Origin: PALSA-693 sp963781155
Lineage (GTDB): Bacteria > Actinomycetota > Acidimicrobiia > Acidimicrobiales > Palsa-688
Direction: 5' to 3'
Assembly: GCA_963781155.1 (NCBI GenBank)
Contig: CAWAEC010000005.1
Location: forward strand, 124,001 to 188,000
DNA length: 64,000 bases
The notes under the pieces were generated by a model. It did no database searches and had not been told where the DNA came from. It was given only the letters and a program-made list of their open reading frames with translations. The position numbers and the translations under genes are program-made. Shown piece by piece: positions 28,379 through 38,622 of the stretch (positions are counted from its first letter, which is position 1; the number at the start of each line of letters is the position of its first letter).

Positions 28379-30010
28379 GTGGCTGAGCTTTCCCTTCGGA
28401 GGATCGTGGCCATGGCCGCCATCGCCGGTGCGTTGGTCGGGGGGGCGGTAGCCGGCGTCATTGCCGTCGCCGCCACCGGTTCCAACAACGAGACCGCGGC
28501 CGCATCTTCCAGCGACAACAGCTTGACCGCCACTGCGGCGGTGGTGCGGACCACCCTCACCACGTCAGTGCAAGAAGGCGGATCCATCGGATTCGAGGGT
28601 TCCTACACCATTGCCGCCCCATCAGGAACGAGCACCCAACAGCTCACCCAGTCCCAGCAGGCGGTGACGAAGGACCAGCAGAACCTCGCGGCCGACCAGC
28701 AAGCCGAATCGGATGCGGCGACCGCTGACAATCAGGCCATCACGGCGGCTCAGAGCGGTATCGGCAGCGCGCAAACCACCTTGAGTTCAGACGAGACCCA
28801 GAAGGCCCAGGACTGCGCCGGCTCGGGGCAATCCAGCCCGGCGTGCAGCTCGGACAGCCAGAAGGTCACTCAAGACCAGACGCAACTGACCCAAGCCCAA
28901 CAGCAACTGGCCGGCGCCCAGAACGCCGCGACCCGCGATCACGACGAGAATCAAGCCAAGGTCCAGTCCGACGAGACGACCCTCGCAGATGATGAGGCCA
29001 GCTTGGCGTTGGCGCAGCAGAGCGCCACCAACCCGGGCACGACCTACACGGCGCTGCCGAGCGTGGGCGACGCCATCAAGGAGGACCAGGCCGTCTATTC
29101 GGTGAGCAATCTGCCGGTGCCGCTGCTCTACGGTCCCGTGACGGCATACCGGGCGTTTTACATCGGCATGTCCGATGGTGCCGACGTGGGCGAGCTGACC
29201 GCCGACCTGATCGCGCTCGGTTACGGCGCGGGCTTGGCGCAATCCAACCACTATTCGTCGGCGACGGCCGCTGCGGTCGAGCGGTGGCAGAGTGCGCTCG
29301 GTCTGCCTTCGACCGGCGAGATCCTTCTCGGCGAGGTGATCTTCGAGCCCGGTCCCATCCGGGTGACCGCGGTCACGCCGTCGGTCGGCTCGGCTCTCGG
29401 GGGCGGCGGCGGAGGCGCCACCAGTAGTAGTGGGGGGGGTGGCGGAGGGGGTGGAAGTGGCACGGTGCTCACGGCCACGAGCACCACCCCTATCGTCACC
29501 GTCGACCTCGACGTCTCCCAGGAGTACCTGGTGAAGACGGGTGATTCGGTCACCGTTGTACTGCCCGCTGGCACCTCGAGCGTGGGCGGGCACATAGAGA
29601 CGGTCGGCAACGTGGCCACGTGCCCGAGCGGGGGCGGCACCGGGTCTGGGGCTGGTGCTCAAAGTGGCAGCAGTTCGGCGAGCACTTCGACCTGCTCGTC
29701 GGGCGGGACGGATACCAACTCGGGCCCGACGGTGCCGGTCACCATCACCTTGGACAGCACCCCAGAGTCGGCCACGTTGGACGAAGCTCCGGTGAACGTC
29801 GATATCACCACCCAAACCGCGAGGAATGTCTTGGCCGTGCCGGTGAACGCGCTCCTCGCGCTTCAAGGGGGCGGCTACGGCGTTCAGGTGGTGACGGGCA
29901 ACACGAGCCATCTGGTTGGGGTGTCGACTGGCCTCTATAGCGACAACATGGTCCAGGTCAGCGGCTCAGGCATCAGCGCCGGCATACGGGTCGAGGTGCC
30001 GTCGTCGTGA
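28379..30010 (+). CDS. Efflux periplasmic adaptor with peptidoglycan-binding-like domain
   Basis: 543 residues from a GTG. An N-terminal membrane anchor (about residues 10-32) is followed by a Gln-rich coiled-coil hairpin (about 80-205; STQQLTQSQQAVTKDQQNLA). A PG_binding_1-like domain comes next (DVGELTADLIALGYG, AAAVERWQSALGL). Then a polyglycine linker and a barrel region, TVDLDVSQEYLVKTGDSVTV, as in HlyD/MacA adaptors. The ATPase gene starts inside its stop codon region (GTGA). It probably links the ABC pump below to the cell envelope. Confidence 0.85.
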   Translation: MAELSLRRIVAMAAIAGALVGGAVAGVIAVAATGSNNETAAASSSDNSLTATAAVVRTTLTTSVQEGGSIGFEGSYTIAAPSGTSTQQLTQSQQAVTKDQQNLAADQQAESDAATADNQAITAAQSGIGSAQTTLSSDETQKAQDCAGSGQSSPACSSDSQKVTQDQTQLTQAQQQLAGAQNAATRDHDENQAKVQSDETTLADDEASLALAQQSATNPGTTYTALPSVGDAIKEDQAVYSVSNLPVPLLYGPVTAYRAFYIGMSDGADVGELTADLIALGYGAGLAQSNHYSSATAAAVERWQSALGLPSTGEILLGEVIFEPGPIRVTAVTPSVGSALGGGGGGATSSSGGGGGGGGSGTVLTATSTTPIVTVDLDVSQEYLVKTGDSVTVVLPAGTSSVGGHIETVGNVATCPSGGGTGSGAGAQSGSSSASTSTCSSGGTDTNSGPTVPVTITLDSTPESATLDEAPVNVDITTQTARNVLAVPVNALLALQGGGYGVQVVTGNTSHLVGVSTGLYSDNMVQVSGSGISAGIRVEVPSS

Positions 30011-30750
30011 CTCTGATCGTCCCGGACCCCACCCTCTCCTTCCCGGTCGAGCGTCAGCCGGATGCGCCGGCGCCGGTCCTCGAGCTGATCGGTGTAGCCA
30101 AGCAGTATCCCGGCGATCCGCCCGTCGTCGCCCTGGCCGGCGTCGATCTGCGCATCGATGAGGGTGAGCTGGTGGCCATTGTTGGTCCTTCGGGATCTGG
30201 CAAGAGCACGATGCTGCACGTGATGGGGACCCTCGAGCGGCCCAGTAACGGTGTCGTCCGCATCGCCGGGCAAGACACCTCGACCATGTCCGACACGCAG
30301 CTCTCGGGTTTGCGCGCCCGGCGCCTCGGGTTCGTGTTTCAGCAGTTCTTCCTGCTCGACGGCCTGAGCGTGCTCGACAACGTCGCCGACGGCCTTCTCT
30401 ACCGGGGCGGTCGCCAGTCCGACCGCCGCCGAACGGCCCGGACGGCGATCGAGCGAGTCGGGCTGGGCCCCCGCCTGGGTCACCGGCCCAACCAGCTCTC
30501 GGGCGGCGAACAGCAGCGCACCGCCATTGCCCGGGCATTAGCTGGTCGGCCTGCGCTTGTCATGGCCGACGAGCCCACCGGGAACCTGGACTCGGCCACG
30601 GGAACATCCATAATCGAACTGCTTCAGGAACTGCACAGCGAGGGCACCACCATCGTGGTCATCACCCACGACACCGACGTCGCCGCCGCAATGGACCGAC
30701 GCATCGAGATCAAAGACGGGAGGATCATCGGTGATACGCCCACCCGCTGA
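30007..30750 (+). CDS. MacB/LolD-type ABC transporter ATPase
   Basis: 247 residues from a GTG overlapping the adaptor stop. Walker A GPSGSGKST, Q-loop FVFQQFFLLDGLSVLDNVAD, signature LSGGEQQRTAIARALA and Walker B ALVMADEPTGNLD are all intact, with the switch His in VVITHD. It energises the MacB-like efflux pump formed with the FtsX-type permease, whose frame overlaps its end by 20 bases. Confidence 0.93.
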   Translation: MTLIVPDPTLSFPVERQPDAPAPVLELIGVAKQYPGDPPVVALAGVDLRIDEGELVAIVGPSGSGKSTMLHVMGTLERPSNGVVRIAGQDTSTMSDTQLSGLRARRLGFVFQQFFLLDGLSVLDNVADGLLYRGGRQSDRRRTARTAIERVGLGPRLGHRPNQLSGGEQQRTAIARALAGRPALVMADEPTGNLDSATGTSIIELLQELHSEGTTIVVITHDTDVAAAMDRRIEIKDGRIIGDTPTR

Positions 30751-31943
30751 TGACGTCGGTGGCTCCCGGCTGACTGGGCGGGACCTCCTCCGCGTGGGCA
30801 GCCTTGGGCTGCGCAGCCGTCGGGTGCGGGCCTTGCTGTCGGCGCTCGGGATCAGCATCGGCATTGCGGCCATTGTGGGCGTGCTCGGCATCTCCCAGTC
30901 GTCAAAGACTGGATTGCTGAATGAGCTGGGAAGGCTCGGCAACCTGCTCACCGTGCAGGCCAGCAGCACCGCCTTTGGTCAGCAGACCGAGCTGCCCACC
31001 ACCGCCGAGGGCATGGTGTCTCGCATCGGGCCCGTCACGAACGTGACCCAGATCGGCGCCGTCTCCAACACGTACGTGTACCGCACGCCCTATATCCCTG
31101 CCATTGATACCAACGGCATCTCGGTTACTGCGACCGATCCCGCCCTACCAGGCACCCTCGGGGCCACGGTTCGCGCGCGGCACGTTTCTGAACGCGGCTA
31201 CGGCTCACTTCCCGGCGGTTGTGCTCGGGGCCGACACAGCCAGCCTTCTCGGTATCGACAACGTGGCCAACCCGACCCAGGTCTGGATCGGTGGGCACTG
31301 GTTCACCGTGATCGGCATTTTGAATCCCGTGCGGCTGGTCTCCCAGATGGACTCGATGGCATTCATCGGCTTTCCCATCGCCGAGCAGTACTTCTCCTTT
31401 GACGGCCATCCCACCGAGCTATTCCTTCGTAGTGTGTACACGCAGGTGAGCGCGGTGGCCGCCGTGCTGCCCGAGACCGTGAACCCGGCGAATCCAACAA
31501 CCGTGGCGTGGACCGAGCCCGCGGACATCTTGAAAGCGGAGTTGGCCACAAAGGGCGCCTACAACGGCCTGTTTCTCGGTCTCGGCGCGGTGGCCTTGCT
31601 CGTCGGCGGTGTCGGCATCGCCAATGTCATGGTCATCTCGGTTCTCGAACGGCGCTCGGAGATCGGGTTGCGCCGCGCGCTCGGCGCCAGTCGGCGCCAC
31701 GTCGCCGAACAGTTTCTGGCTGAAGCGCTGCTCCTCTCGGTGCTCGGAGGAGTGGCAGGGACAATCATCGGCCTGGTCGCAACCGCCATTTATCCGCGCA
31801 GCCAGGGTTGGTCAGTACAAATCCCCGGTATTGCGCTCTACGGCGGCGTGGGCGCCGCCCTCGTCATCGGTGCTGTTGCCGGCCTGTACCCATCGATGCG
31901 CGCCGCCCGCCTGTCGCCAACCGAAGCCTTGCGGACGGTATGA
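30731..31943 (+). pseudogene. MacB-like FtsX permease, one frameshift
   Basis: GTG at 30731, inside the end of the ATPase gene. The first TM (VRALLSALGISIGIAAIVGV) begins a MacB-type permease, followed by the periplasmic domain. Near 31170 the frame changes, from TLGATV to ARGTFLNAATAHFP, after which the rest is normal. It includes three C-terminal helices and the FtsX signature SEIGLRRALGASRRHVAEQF. The end reads MRAARLSPTEALRTV, the usual finish for the family. Repaired it would be about 404 residues. Either the pump is newly inactivated or this is a sequence error. Confidence 0.8.
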
Positions 31944-32088
31944 GCCCGGTGACAACTCTCCGAACCGTCCCGAAGCGCGGACCCGCCTGTGGACCGAGTT
32001 TCCGTCTCGGCGAGCCGCACCCGGCCAGGTGAATCGTTTGGGTTCAGTCCTCGTACCACGATCCAATCCCCGCACCGGGAAGGGAGAC

Positions 32089-32709
32089 ATGACGATGTAC
32101 CGACGATGGAGCGGATCTGCGGCTCTCGCCGCGGCGGCCGCCATCGGGTTGACCGCATGCTCGGGCACCAGCGCTCCCCACGTCGCCAGCTTGGGCAAAG
32201 TCAGCGGCAACGCCCCTCAGGGAACCACGACCACCGTGCCGGCGGGCAGCCCGGCTCAGCTGCTGGACGGGTGGGCCTCGTGCATGCGCAGCCACGGGGA
32301 CCCCGGGCAAATGGACCCCACCGTGGATGCCACCAAGGTGATTCAGATCACATTGCCCGCCGGATACGCCGGTGGGCTGCACGGCGGGACATGCGGCTCC
32401 TACTTGAGCGCGGCTGAGACGGCGCTGGGCGGCGCCACGCCGGCCGCGTCGTCAAACGAGGCGACGGGGTTGAAGTTCGCTCAGTGCATGCGGGCTAACG
32501 GCGTCCCGGACTATCCGGACCCGACTGGCAGCGACCAGGCCATCCACGCATCCAGTGGGAGTGACGTGAATCCGGCCAATCCGACCTTTCAGGCTGCCTC
32601 CACCCTCTGTACCAAGAAAACAGGCTTCGAAGGAAAGTTCAGCACCGGCGCCCCCCAGCCTGGTTCGATCAATCTCAACATGGCGGGCGGATTCGGGGGC
32701 AAACCGTGA
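32089..32709 (+). CDS. Exported CMR-motif lipoprotein
   Basis: The ATG at 32089 follows AGGGAG. A 206-residue protein with the lipobox AIGLTACSGTS, a Thr-rich linker, and the paired motifs LLDGWASCMRSHGDPGQMDP and KFAQCMRANGVPDYPDPTG. Further cysteines (GGTCGSYLS, TLCTKK) probably make disulfides. It is paralogous to the 27567 lipoprotein. The two flank the adaptor-ATPase-permease genes, so both are probably part of this efflux module. Function is unknown. Confidence 0.8.
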   Translation: MTMYRRWSGSAALAAAAAIGLTACSGTSAPHVASLGKVSGNAPQGTTTTVPAGSPAQLLDGWASCMRSHGDPGQMDPTVDATKVIQITLPAGYAGGLHGGTCGSYLSAAETALGGATPAASSNEATGLKFAQCMRANGVPDYPDPTGSDQAIHASSGSDVNPANPTFQAASTLCTKKTGFEGKFSTGAPQPGSINLNMAGGFGGKP

Positions 32710-32948
32710 TGGCCGTCTGGGCGCCCGCTCCAAAGTGCAGCTAAGCAATGCGCTCGGAAAGTGGACGTCCCGCAGTGGGCGTACACCCCTGGCTCGGCCC
32801 CGGGAAGCATCGTCGACATCGTCAATGGCTGACGTTTGGACCCGACGGGTGAGCCCATCACTCCGTGTTGCAGCCGAATGATGTCCGCAGATCAAGAGTG
32901 GATGGAAGTCCGGCTGAGCGCCGCCTGGTCCGTCTTCGAAGCCGAAGA

Positions 32949-34413
32949 TCAGGTCCCGCAGAAGGTTTGGTATGGGCCGAAGTCTGTCGGGGCAGCGGCG
33001 GCGTAGCGCTGCAGGCCAGGGCGCTCTTGGTAAGGAGCAGCCACCGCGCCCAGGAGCTGATCGAGCGGATCCAGGTCGCCCTCGGTCGCGGCAGCGAGAG
33101 CCTGCTCGACGAGGTGGTTGCGCGGGATGTAGACAGGATTGACCCGGTCCATCAAGTCGGCGTTCGGGCCCAAGGCACGCCAGCGCTTCGCCCAGGCATC
33201 GAATGCCGTGAAGTCGACGAAGAGGCCCTGTGTAGGCCAGGCGGCGCCGCGGGCAGTCGCCCCGATGAGCGCGGTAGAACGACGTGTGATCGACCCTGCT
33301 CTCCTGGAGCAAGGTAAGCAGCTCGTCCACCAACGGCACCGTCACCGCATCGTCGAGGCCCTCGGACAGCCCGAGCTTGGCTCGCATGCCGGCCGACCAG
33401 GCGGCGCTGTACTGCTGGCGGAACGCGCCGAGTGACTCCACCGCGAGGGCGACCGCCTGCTCCTGATCGTCGTGCAAGAGGGGCAGGAGAGCCTCGGCGA
33501 GCCGGGCGAGGTTCCACTCCGCCACGACCGGCTGGTTGCCATAGGCGTAGCGCCCGCCCGCGTCGATCGAACTGTAGACCGTAGCCGGGTCGAACGCCTC
33601 CATGAAAGCGCACGGCCCGTAGTCGATGGTCTCACCTGAGATCGTCATATTGTCCGTGTTCATGACCCCGTGGACGAACCCCACCAGCATCCACTGGGCG
33701 ACCAGCGACGCCTGGGCCGCGATCACAGCCTCAAACAGGGCGACGTAGGGGTGCGCGGCCTCCGCGGCACCAGGGTAGTGACGGGAGATCGCGTGGTCGG
33801 CGAGCCGGCGAAGGAGGTTGACATTGCCCGTGCCCCGGGCGTACTCGAAGCTGCCCACCCGCAGATGGCTGCTCGCGACGCGGGCCAGGACAGCTCCGGG
33901 CAACGCCGTCTCGCGGTGCACGGGGCGCCCCGTCGCCACCACGGCCAGGGAGCGCGTCGTGGGAATGCGCAGCGCGTGCATCGCCTCACTCACGACGTAC
34001 TCGCGCAGCATCGGACCGACCGCGGCCAGGCCGTCGCCGCCGCGGGCGAACGGCGTGGGCCCCGAGCCCTTGAGGTGGACGTCGCGAAGGCGGCCGTCAG
34101 TGCCGACGACCTCTGCCAGCAGGAGCGCGCGCCCGTCGCCGAGACGCGGGTTGAACTGGCCGAACTGGTGTCCGGCGTAGGCCTGCGCTACCGGGGTGGC
34201 GCTGCTAGGTACGAGATTGCCGACCAGCAGGCGTAGGCCATCCAAGCTCCGCAGCCAGGCCGGGTCGAGGCCCAACTCGGCCGCCAGGGGCTCGTTCAGC
34301 ACGAGCAGTCGCGGCTCGAAAACCTTCTCCGCCTGCCAGGGCAGGGCCATCTCCGTTAGTTCACGTGCGAACTGGTCGCCAAGGACAACACTCACTGGGA
34401 ATGCGATGCTCAC
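32949..34413 (-). pseudogene. selO: Protein adenylyltransferase SelO (YdiU), one frameshift
   Basis: From the GTG at 34413 the frame shows the pseudokinase-like SelO core: GHQFGQFNPRLGDGRALLLA, the nucleotide loop LKGSGPTPFARGGDG, the RIPTTRSLAVV region, the HGVMNTDNM catalytic loop and DYGPCAFMEAFDP. At about 33270 the frame changes and the C-terminus continues as GAAWPTQGLFVDFTAFDAWA, ending at the SelO terminus YQTFCGT at 32949. SelO transfers AMP to protein Ser/Thr/Tyr. Repaired length is 487 residues, as for the E. coli protein. One indel is the only visible defect. Confidence 0.85.
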
Positions 34414-34625
34414 GCGATCCAGACTACGCGGCCCACCAGCTGGGCGGCGCGGGCCTCGGCCGAGTGGGAAGCGTGCGGCTGGCTGGTCTACGCGGCAGGC
34501 TTCGTGGCCGCCGTGCTGGTGCTCGTACTGCGGGGTGCCCACGGGCTCACCACGCCCGGCTCGGCGGTCGAGGCGATCAGTCTGATGCGCAGAGCCCAGC
34601 GCCGAATGTCGAGCGCCTCGGACAG

Positions 34626-35090
34626 TCAGGCAGTGACCAGCTGCTCGAGCCGTTCGAGCGTGGCGGCCATGTCGATGCGGGTCTGGTCGACCATCCCTCG
34701 AACGATGTCGACAGACGCCGCACCTTCCTGGGTGATGTCCCATGTCTCGCGCACCAAGGTCCCCCCTTCAACGGGCTCCAGCTCGTAGGACCAAACGCGC
34801 CCACCGAACTGGCTTGTGTTGCCGGGGCCCCTCGTTTGCCACGCGACCTTGCGGTTGTCCTCGAAGGCGATGACGGTGCTGGTCATCGTGTAGGCGTTCC
34901 CGTTTCTCTCCATCGACATGACGAAGCTGGATCCGGGGGCCAGGCGCTTCGCCGGACCCTCAGGATCCAGCACTGATCCCGAGCCGTCGATGTCGCGGTG
35001 ATGCCTGGGGTCGACGAGCAACTCGAAGATCGCCTCCGGCTCGGCCGCGATCAGCCGCTCCACGCGTACGACGTCAGTCTCGTTGCCCAT
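34626..35090 (-). CDS. SRPBCC (START-like) family protein
   Basis: 154 residues from ATG 35090. The start ERLIAAEPEAIFELLVDP and the later W-rich strands (RVWSYELEPVEGGTLVRETW) followed by a long C-terminal helix match the polyketide-cyclase/dehydrase SRPBCC fold, a small-molecule binding cavity. The ligand is unknown. Between it and selO (34414-34625) there is only a short plus-strand run, LVYAAGFVAAVLVLVL, which may be a membrane-protein remnant. Confidence 0.85.
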   Translation of the reverse strand: MGNETDVVRVERLIAAEPEAIFELLVDPRHHRDIDGSGSVLDPEGPAKRLAPGSSFVMSMERNGNAYTMTSTVIAFEDNRKVAWQTRGPGNTSQFGGRVWSYELEPVEGGTLVRETWDITQEGAASVDIVRGMVDQTRIDMAATLERLEQLVTA

Positions 35091-35577
35091 GACCGCAGTA
35101 TTGCACGCCGCAGACCGACGACGATGCGGCCGGTGCCGGGGCCCGTGCCAGCGAGCAGCTCTCACGGCGTCTTTCTTTTTGTCGCACACACGTTCGCCAC
35201 TATCGCCCCGGGTGACAATCGTGTAGAGCAGTCAACTGGATCGACTTCGACGAGGACCTCGCAATCCCCGTCACGGGGTGCCAACGACAATATCGTCGGG
35301 CGGCCCATTTTGGCGCGTTGCCGGCGGATTCGGTCGCTCCCAAAATGGTGTCGCCGAAGACGTTGTGTGGTGTCGTCGACGAGGCCTGTCGCCGGGCCAC
35401 AAACACCCAGCACCGGAAGCCGATGGACGATCTCCGATCGGGACCGCCGGCAGCACTTTCGAGCAGAATGGCACCGTGCCACGAGAGCTGAGGATACGGA
35501 GATCGAGACCCTCTGCAGCGCGATCTCGTCGGACGGTTCGAACCGTAAGAGCGATGATCTGAAACCAGGAGGAGGGA
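35091..35577. other. Intergenic stretch
   Basis: About 490 bases between divergent SRPBCC and RidA genes. Only a perfect short palindrome, GACGGTTCGAACCGTA-like, near 35533-35548 stands out. No gene can be supported. Confidence 0.4.
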
Positions 35578-35970
35578 ATGACTCGTACTGACATCAATCC
35601 GTGGGAGTGGTCGAAGGCGTTCGGTTTCTCCCAGGCCGTGGAACTGAGAGGAGTCGACCGTATCCTGGTCTGTTCGGGACAGACCGCAATGGACGGCGAC
35701 GGATCACCGCCGACTACCGGCGACATGGCTGCCCAGGTTCGGAAGGGATTCGAGAACCTGGCCTCCGTGCTGGCCTCCGCCGGGCTAGGAGCCGCTGATG
35801 TCATCCGGGTGAACTATTACACGACCGATGTCGATGAACTGATCGGCGTGCTTGGTCCGATGGCATCGGCGTTCTTCGGGGGGAACCTACCGGCTTCGAC
35901 TTTGCTGGGGATTACCCGCTTGGCCTATCCGCAACTCAAGGTTGAGATTGAGGCAGTAGCGGCGCGCTGA
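35578..35970 (+). CDS. RidA family protein
   Basis: 130 residues with a strong GGAGGAGGG before the ATG. The RidA/YjgF fold is shown by ILVCSGQTAMDGDG, QVRKGFENLASVLASAGLGA, VIRVNYYTTD, and the C-terminal RLAYPQLKVEIEAVAA, with the conserved Arg near residue 114. Family members hydrolyse reactive enamines or imines or act on related small molecules. Its exact reaction is not evident. It stands alone upstream of an amidohydrolase. Confidence 0.88.
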   Translation: MTRTDINPWEWSKAFGFSQAVELRGVDRILVCSGQTAMDGDGSPPTTGDMAAQVRKGFENLASVLASAGLGAADVIRVNYYTTDVDELIGVLGPMASAFFGGNLPASTLLGITRLAYPQLKVEIEAVAAR

Positions 35971-36174
35971 TCGCCCATCTCGTAAGACCCGACTGGCGGT
36001 CGAGCCGGCCGGGTCGACGCCCGATACCCTAAAGCCCCGCTCGACGGTGACAGATGTGCCACGCAGAGGGACGGCGCAAAGCTCTGTTTCCAGCCGGTTC
36101 GCTCGATCGCTATCCGGTGTGCGTTACGCCGACGTATATTGTCTGGTAGGTCTGATCACCAGGGGGTGGTTGCG

Positions 36175-37344
36175 ATGACGATGGGTCTTTCGCCGACGAA
36201 CTTTGCGGAGACGCGTTGGGGTTACGTGTACGACGGGGATCAGCACGTCCACGAGCCGCGGGACTTCTGGTACACGCGCCTGCCCGCGAAGTTTCGGGAC
36301 CGGGCGCCGCGCCTGGTCGAGGGAGACGACGGCAAGGCTTACTACCGTTCCCCGGACGGCAGCGCCTCAGCGGTTACCGATATGCGCACCGCGGTTGGCG
36401 GTGTTCCCGAGATCAACTGGGTCGCGGGGTCGTACGACTATAGCGAGATCCGCCCGAGCTCTTGGGATCCGAAGGCTCGCCTGGAGGACATGGACCTCGA
36501 CTACGTGTACGCGGCGATCATCCATCCGAACCGTTCCGACTTCAACCTGTTCGCCGACGCCGACGCGGAGCTCCAAAACGTGTGTGTAAGCGTCTACAAC
36601 GACTGGATGTCGGAGTTCTGCTCAGTGGATCCCGAGCGGCTGCTCGGCGTCGCGCAGATCCCGCGCACGGGGGTGGACGCCTCGATCGCCGAGCTTCGGC
36701 GGGCGCGGGAGCTGCCCGGTATCCGTGGTGTGGTATGTGGCTGGTGGCCGGACGGCGGGGACTGGCCGACCGCGGCCGACGACGCCTTCTGGTACGAGGC
36801 CGAGGCGCTCGAGATGCCGATCATCATCCATCGGGCGATCGGCTCTACGAGGATGGGCGCGCCGTTCGCCACGCTCGGCGGCCAATACAAAGAAGCCTTC
36901 ACCCTCGGCCACTTGCAACTGGAACGGCTGGGGTCGTCGTACGTGCCGGCGCTGTCGTACATGATCATTGGTGGCGTGCTCGAACGATGCCCAAACCTGC
37001 ACCTCGTGGGTACCGAGACCGGTTGTGGGTGGGTTCCGTTCTTCTTGGAGCAGAGCGACGACAACTTCCTCCGTCACCGCTTCTACTCCGAGACGAACCT
37101 TTCGATGCTGCCCAGCGACTACTACCGGCGGCAGTGCTGGAACACCTTCCAGGTGGACCGCTTTGCCATCGAGACCCGAGCCGGGGTAGAAGACCGGTAT
37201 ATATGGTCCTCGGACTTCCCCCACGCTGGGGCGGACTGGCCGAACTCGGTAAAAGTTATCGAGAAGAACATGATGGGTGTGCCCAAAGACGAGGTGCGGC
37301 AGATCCTCACCGACAACTGCCGGCAAGCCCTCTTCATAAAATGA
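36175..37344 (+). CDS. Amidohydrolase-2 family metal-dependent hydrolase
   Basis: 389 residues from ATG 36175, chosen because AGGGGG lies nine bases upstream. The metal-binding motif YDGDQHVHEPRDFW opens the TIM barrel; AIIHPNR, MPIIIHRAIG and WSSDFPHAGADWPNS supply the further His and Asp ligands. This is the family of ACMSD and 2,3-dihydroxybenzoate-type decarboxylases and related hydrolases. The substrate is unknown. It is intact and isolated; nearby genes give no pathway. Confidence 0.88.
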   Translation: MTMGLSPTNFAETRWGYVYDGDQHVHEPRDFWYTRLPAKFRDRAPRLVEGDDGKAYYRSPDGSASAVTDMRTAVGGVPEINWVAGSYDYSEIRPSSWDPKARLEDMDLDYVYAAIIHPNRSDFNLFADADAELQNVCVSVYNDWMSEFCSVDPERLLGVAQIPRTGVDASIAELRRARELPGIRGVVCGWWPDGGDWPTAADDAFWYEAEALEMPIIIHRAIGSTRMGAPFATLGGQYKEAFTLGHLQLERLGSSYVPALSYMIIGGVLERCPNLHLVGTETGCGWVPFFLEQSDDNFLRHRFYSETNLSMLPSDYYRRQCWNTFQVDRFAIETRAGVEDRYIWSSDFPHAGADWPNSVKVIEKNMMGVPKDEVRQILTDNCRQALFIK

Positions 37345-37404
37345 GCGACCCTGGTGCAAGGCTGAGCCTGTTTTGACGGCCGGCCCTGCGCTCCTCGGGA
37401 AGAA

Positions 37405-38622
37405 TTGACCCCGCGTTCACGGGAGGCGGAGCGCCCCGGGAGCCTCTTGGCTTTCGGGGGCGCTGTGGTGATCGTGGGTGCGGTCAGCACCGGCAGTTTT
37501 CGGCGTTTTGAGCGCATCTGCTTGGCGCTCATCGCCGGGTCCTTGGTGCTCATCCCCATTTATCTGATGGTCCATCCGCCGGCCGGCCAGATGGCCCACA
37601 AGTTCCTCGTCCCCGGCTTTCCCCACGGCGCCCAGGTCTCGACCGTGATGCTGCTCATCATCGGGATCGTGGGCACCACCGTCGCCCCCTGGTAGCTGTT
37701 TTTCCAGCAGTCGTATGTGATCGACAAGCGGATCACGCCTAGGTTCATCAACTACGAGCGGGCGGATCTGTGGATCGGCATTGGTATCGTGGTGGCGGGC
37801 GCGGCCGTCATGTTCGGATTCTCCGCCGGGGTCTTCGCTGGGCGCCCAGAGTTCGGCAATTTCACCGCCGCCGCCGGCGTGGCCGCCGGCCTGGGCAAGT
37901 ACGTATCCCCGCTGGCGGGAGACCTGTTCGCCCTCGCTCTGCTCGACGCCAGCATCATCGGGGCCTCGGCGGTGGGGCTGGCCACCGCCTACGCCGGCGC
38001 CGATGTGCTCGGGGTCAGCCACTCGCTGCACCGGCCGGTGACCAAGGCCAAGGGTTTTTACGCCTGCTACGCCGCGCTGATGGTTCTTGCCGGCGCCTTG
38101 GTGCACCTGCCCGGGGTCCCGCTCGGCCTGTTGACCGAAGGAGTGCAGAGCCTGGCCGGGGTCCTGTTGCCAGCGCCGTGGTCTTCTTGCTGCTGCTTTG
38201 CGACGACAAGGCCGTGCTTGGCCCCTGGGTGAACGGGCGCAAGCTGAACGCGTTGGCTGGCGCCATCGTCTGGGTGCTGGTCCTGCTCTCGGTCGTGCTG
38301 ACCGCCAGCGTCCTCTTCCCCCACATCACCGCCGGCCAGATCGAGACCGTGCTGGGCGCGGGAGTCGCCGTCGGACTGATCGCCGGAGCGTTCCTTGGAC
38401 TCCAGGGTTGGCGCGCCGCCCGGCGGACTCTCACCGTCCCCGTCGAGTGGGAGAAGCGAGACACCTGGCGCATGCCACCCCTGCGCCTACTGGCCAAGCC
38501 CGTCATCTCCACCCAACGGAAGCTCGGGCTCATCACCCCTGCGCGGTTACCTCCTCGTCGCCTTCATCCTGGTCGTGGTGAAGGTGGTCCAGGTCGCGGT
38601 CAAGTGTGGAGTGAGGCCATGA
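37405..38622 (+). pseudogene. Second NRAMP-type transporter, truncated, with stop and frameshifts
   Basis: The first recognisable part is a middle helix (LLAFGGAVVIVGAVSTGSF). The N-terminal third is absent. The TM6 region reads GIVGTTVAPW, then an in-frame TAG at 37693 where NRAMP relatives have Gln, then LFFQQSYVIDKRITPRFINY. Frame changes near 38165 and 38540 precede DDKAVLGPWVNGRKLNAL and the last helix GYLLVAFILVVVKVVQVA. The TAG fits a single C-to-T change. Its end overlaps the MgtC start (ATGA), so the two were one operon. Confidence 0.8.

Noticed and set aside
35533..35548. GGTTCGAACC considered as the T-loop of a tRNA gene
   Set aside because: No acceptor stem, D-arm or anticodon arm could be folded around it; it is a short palindrome only.
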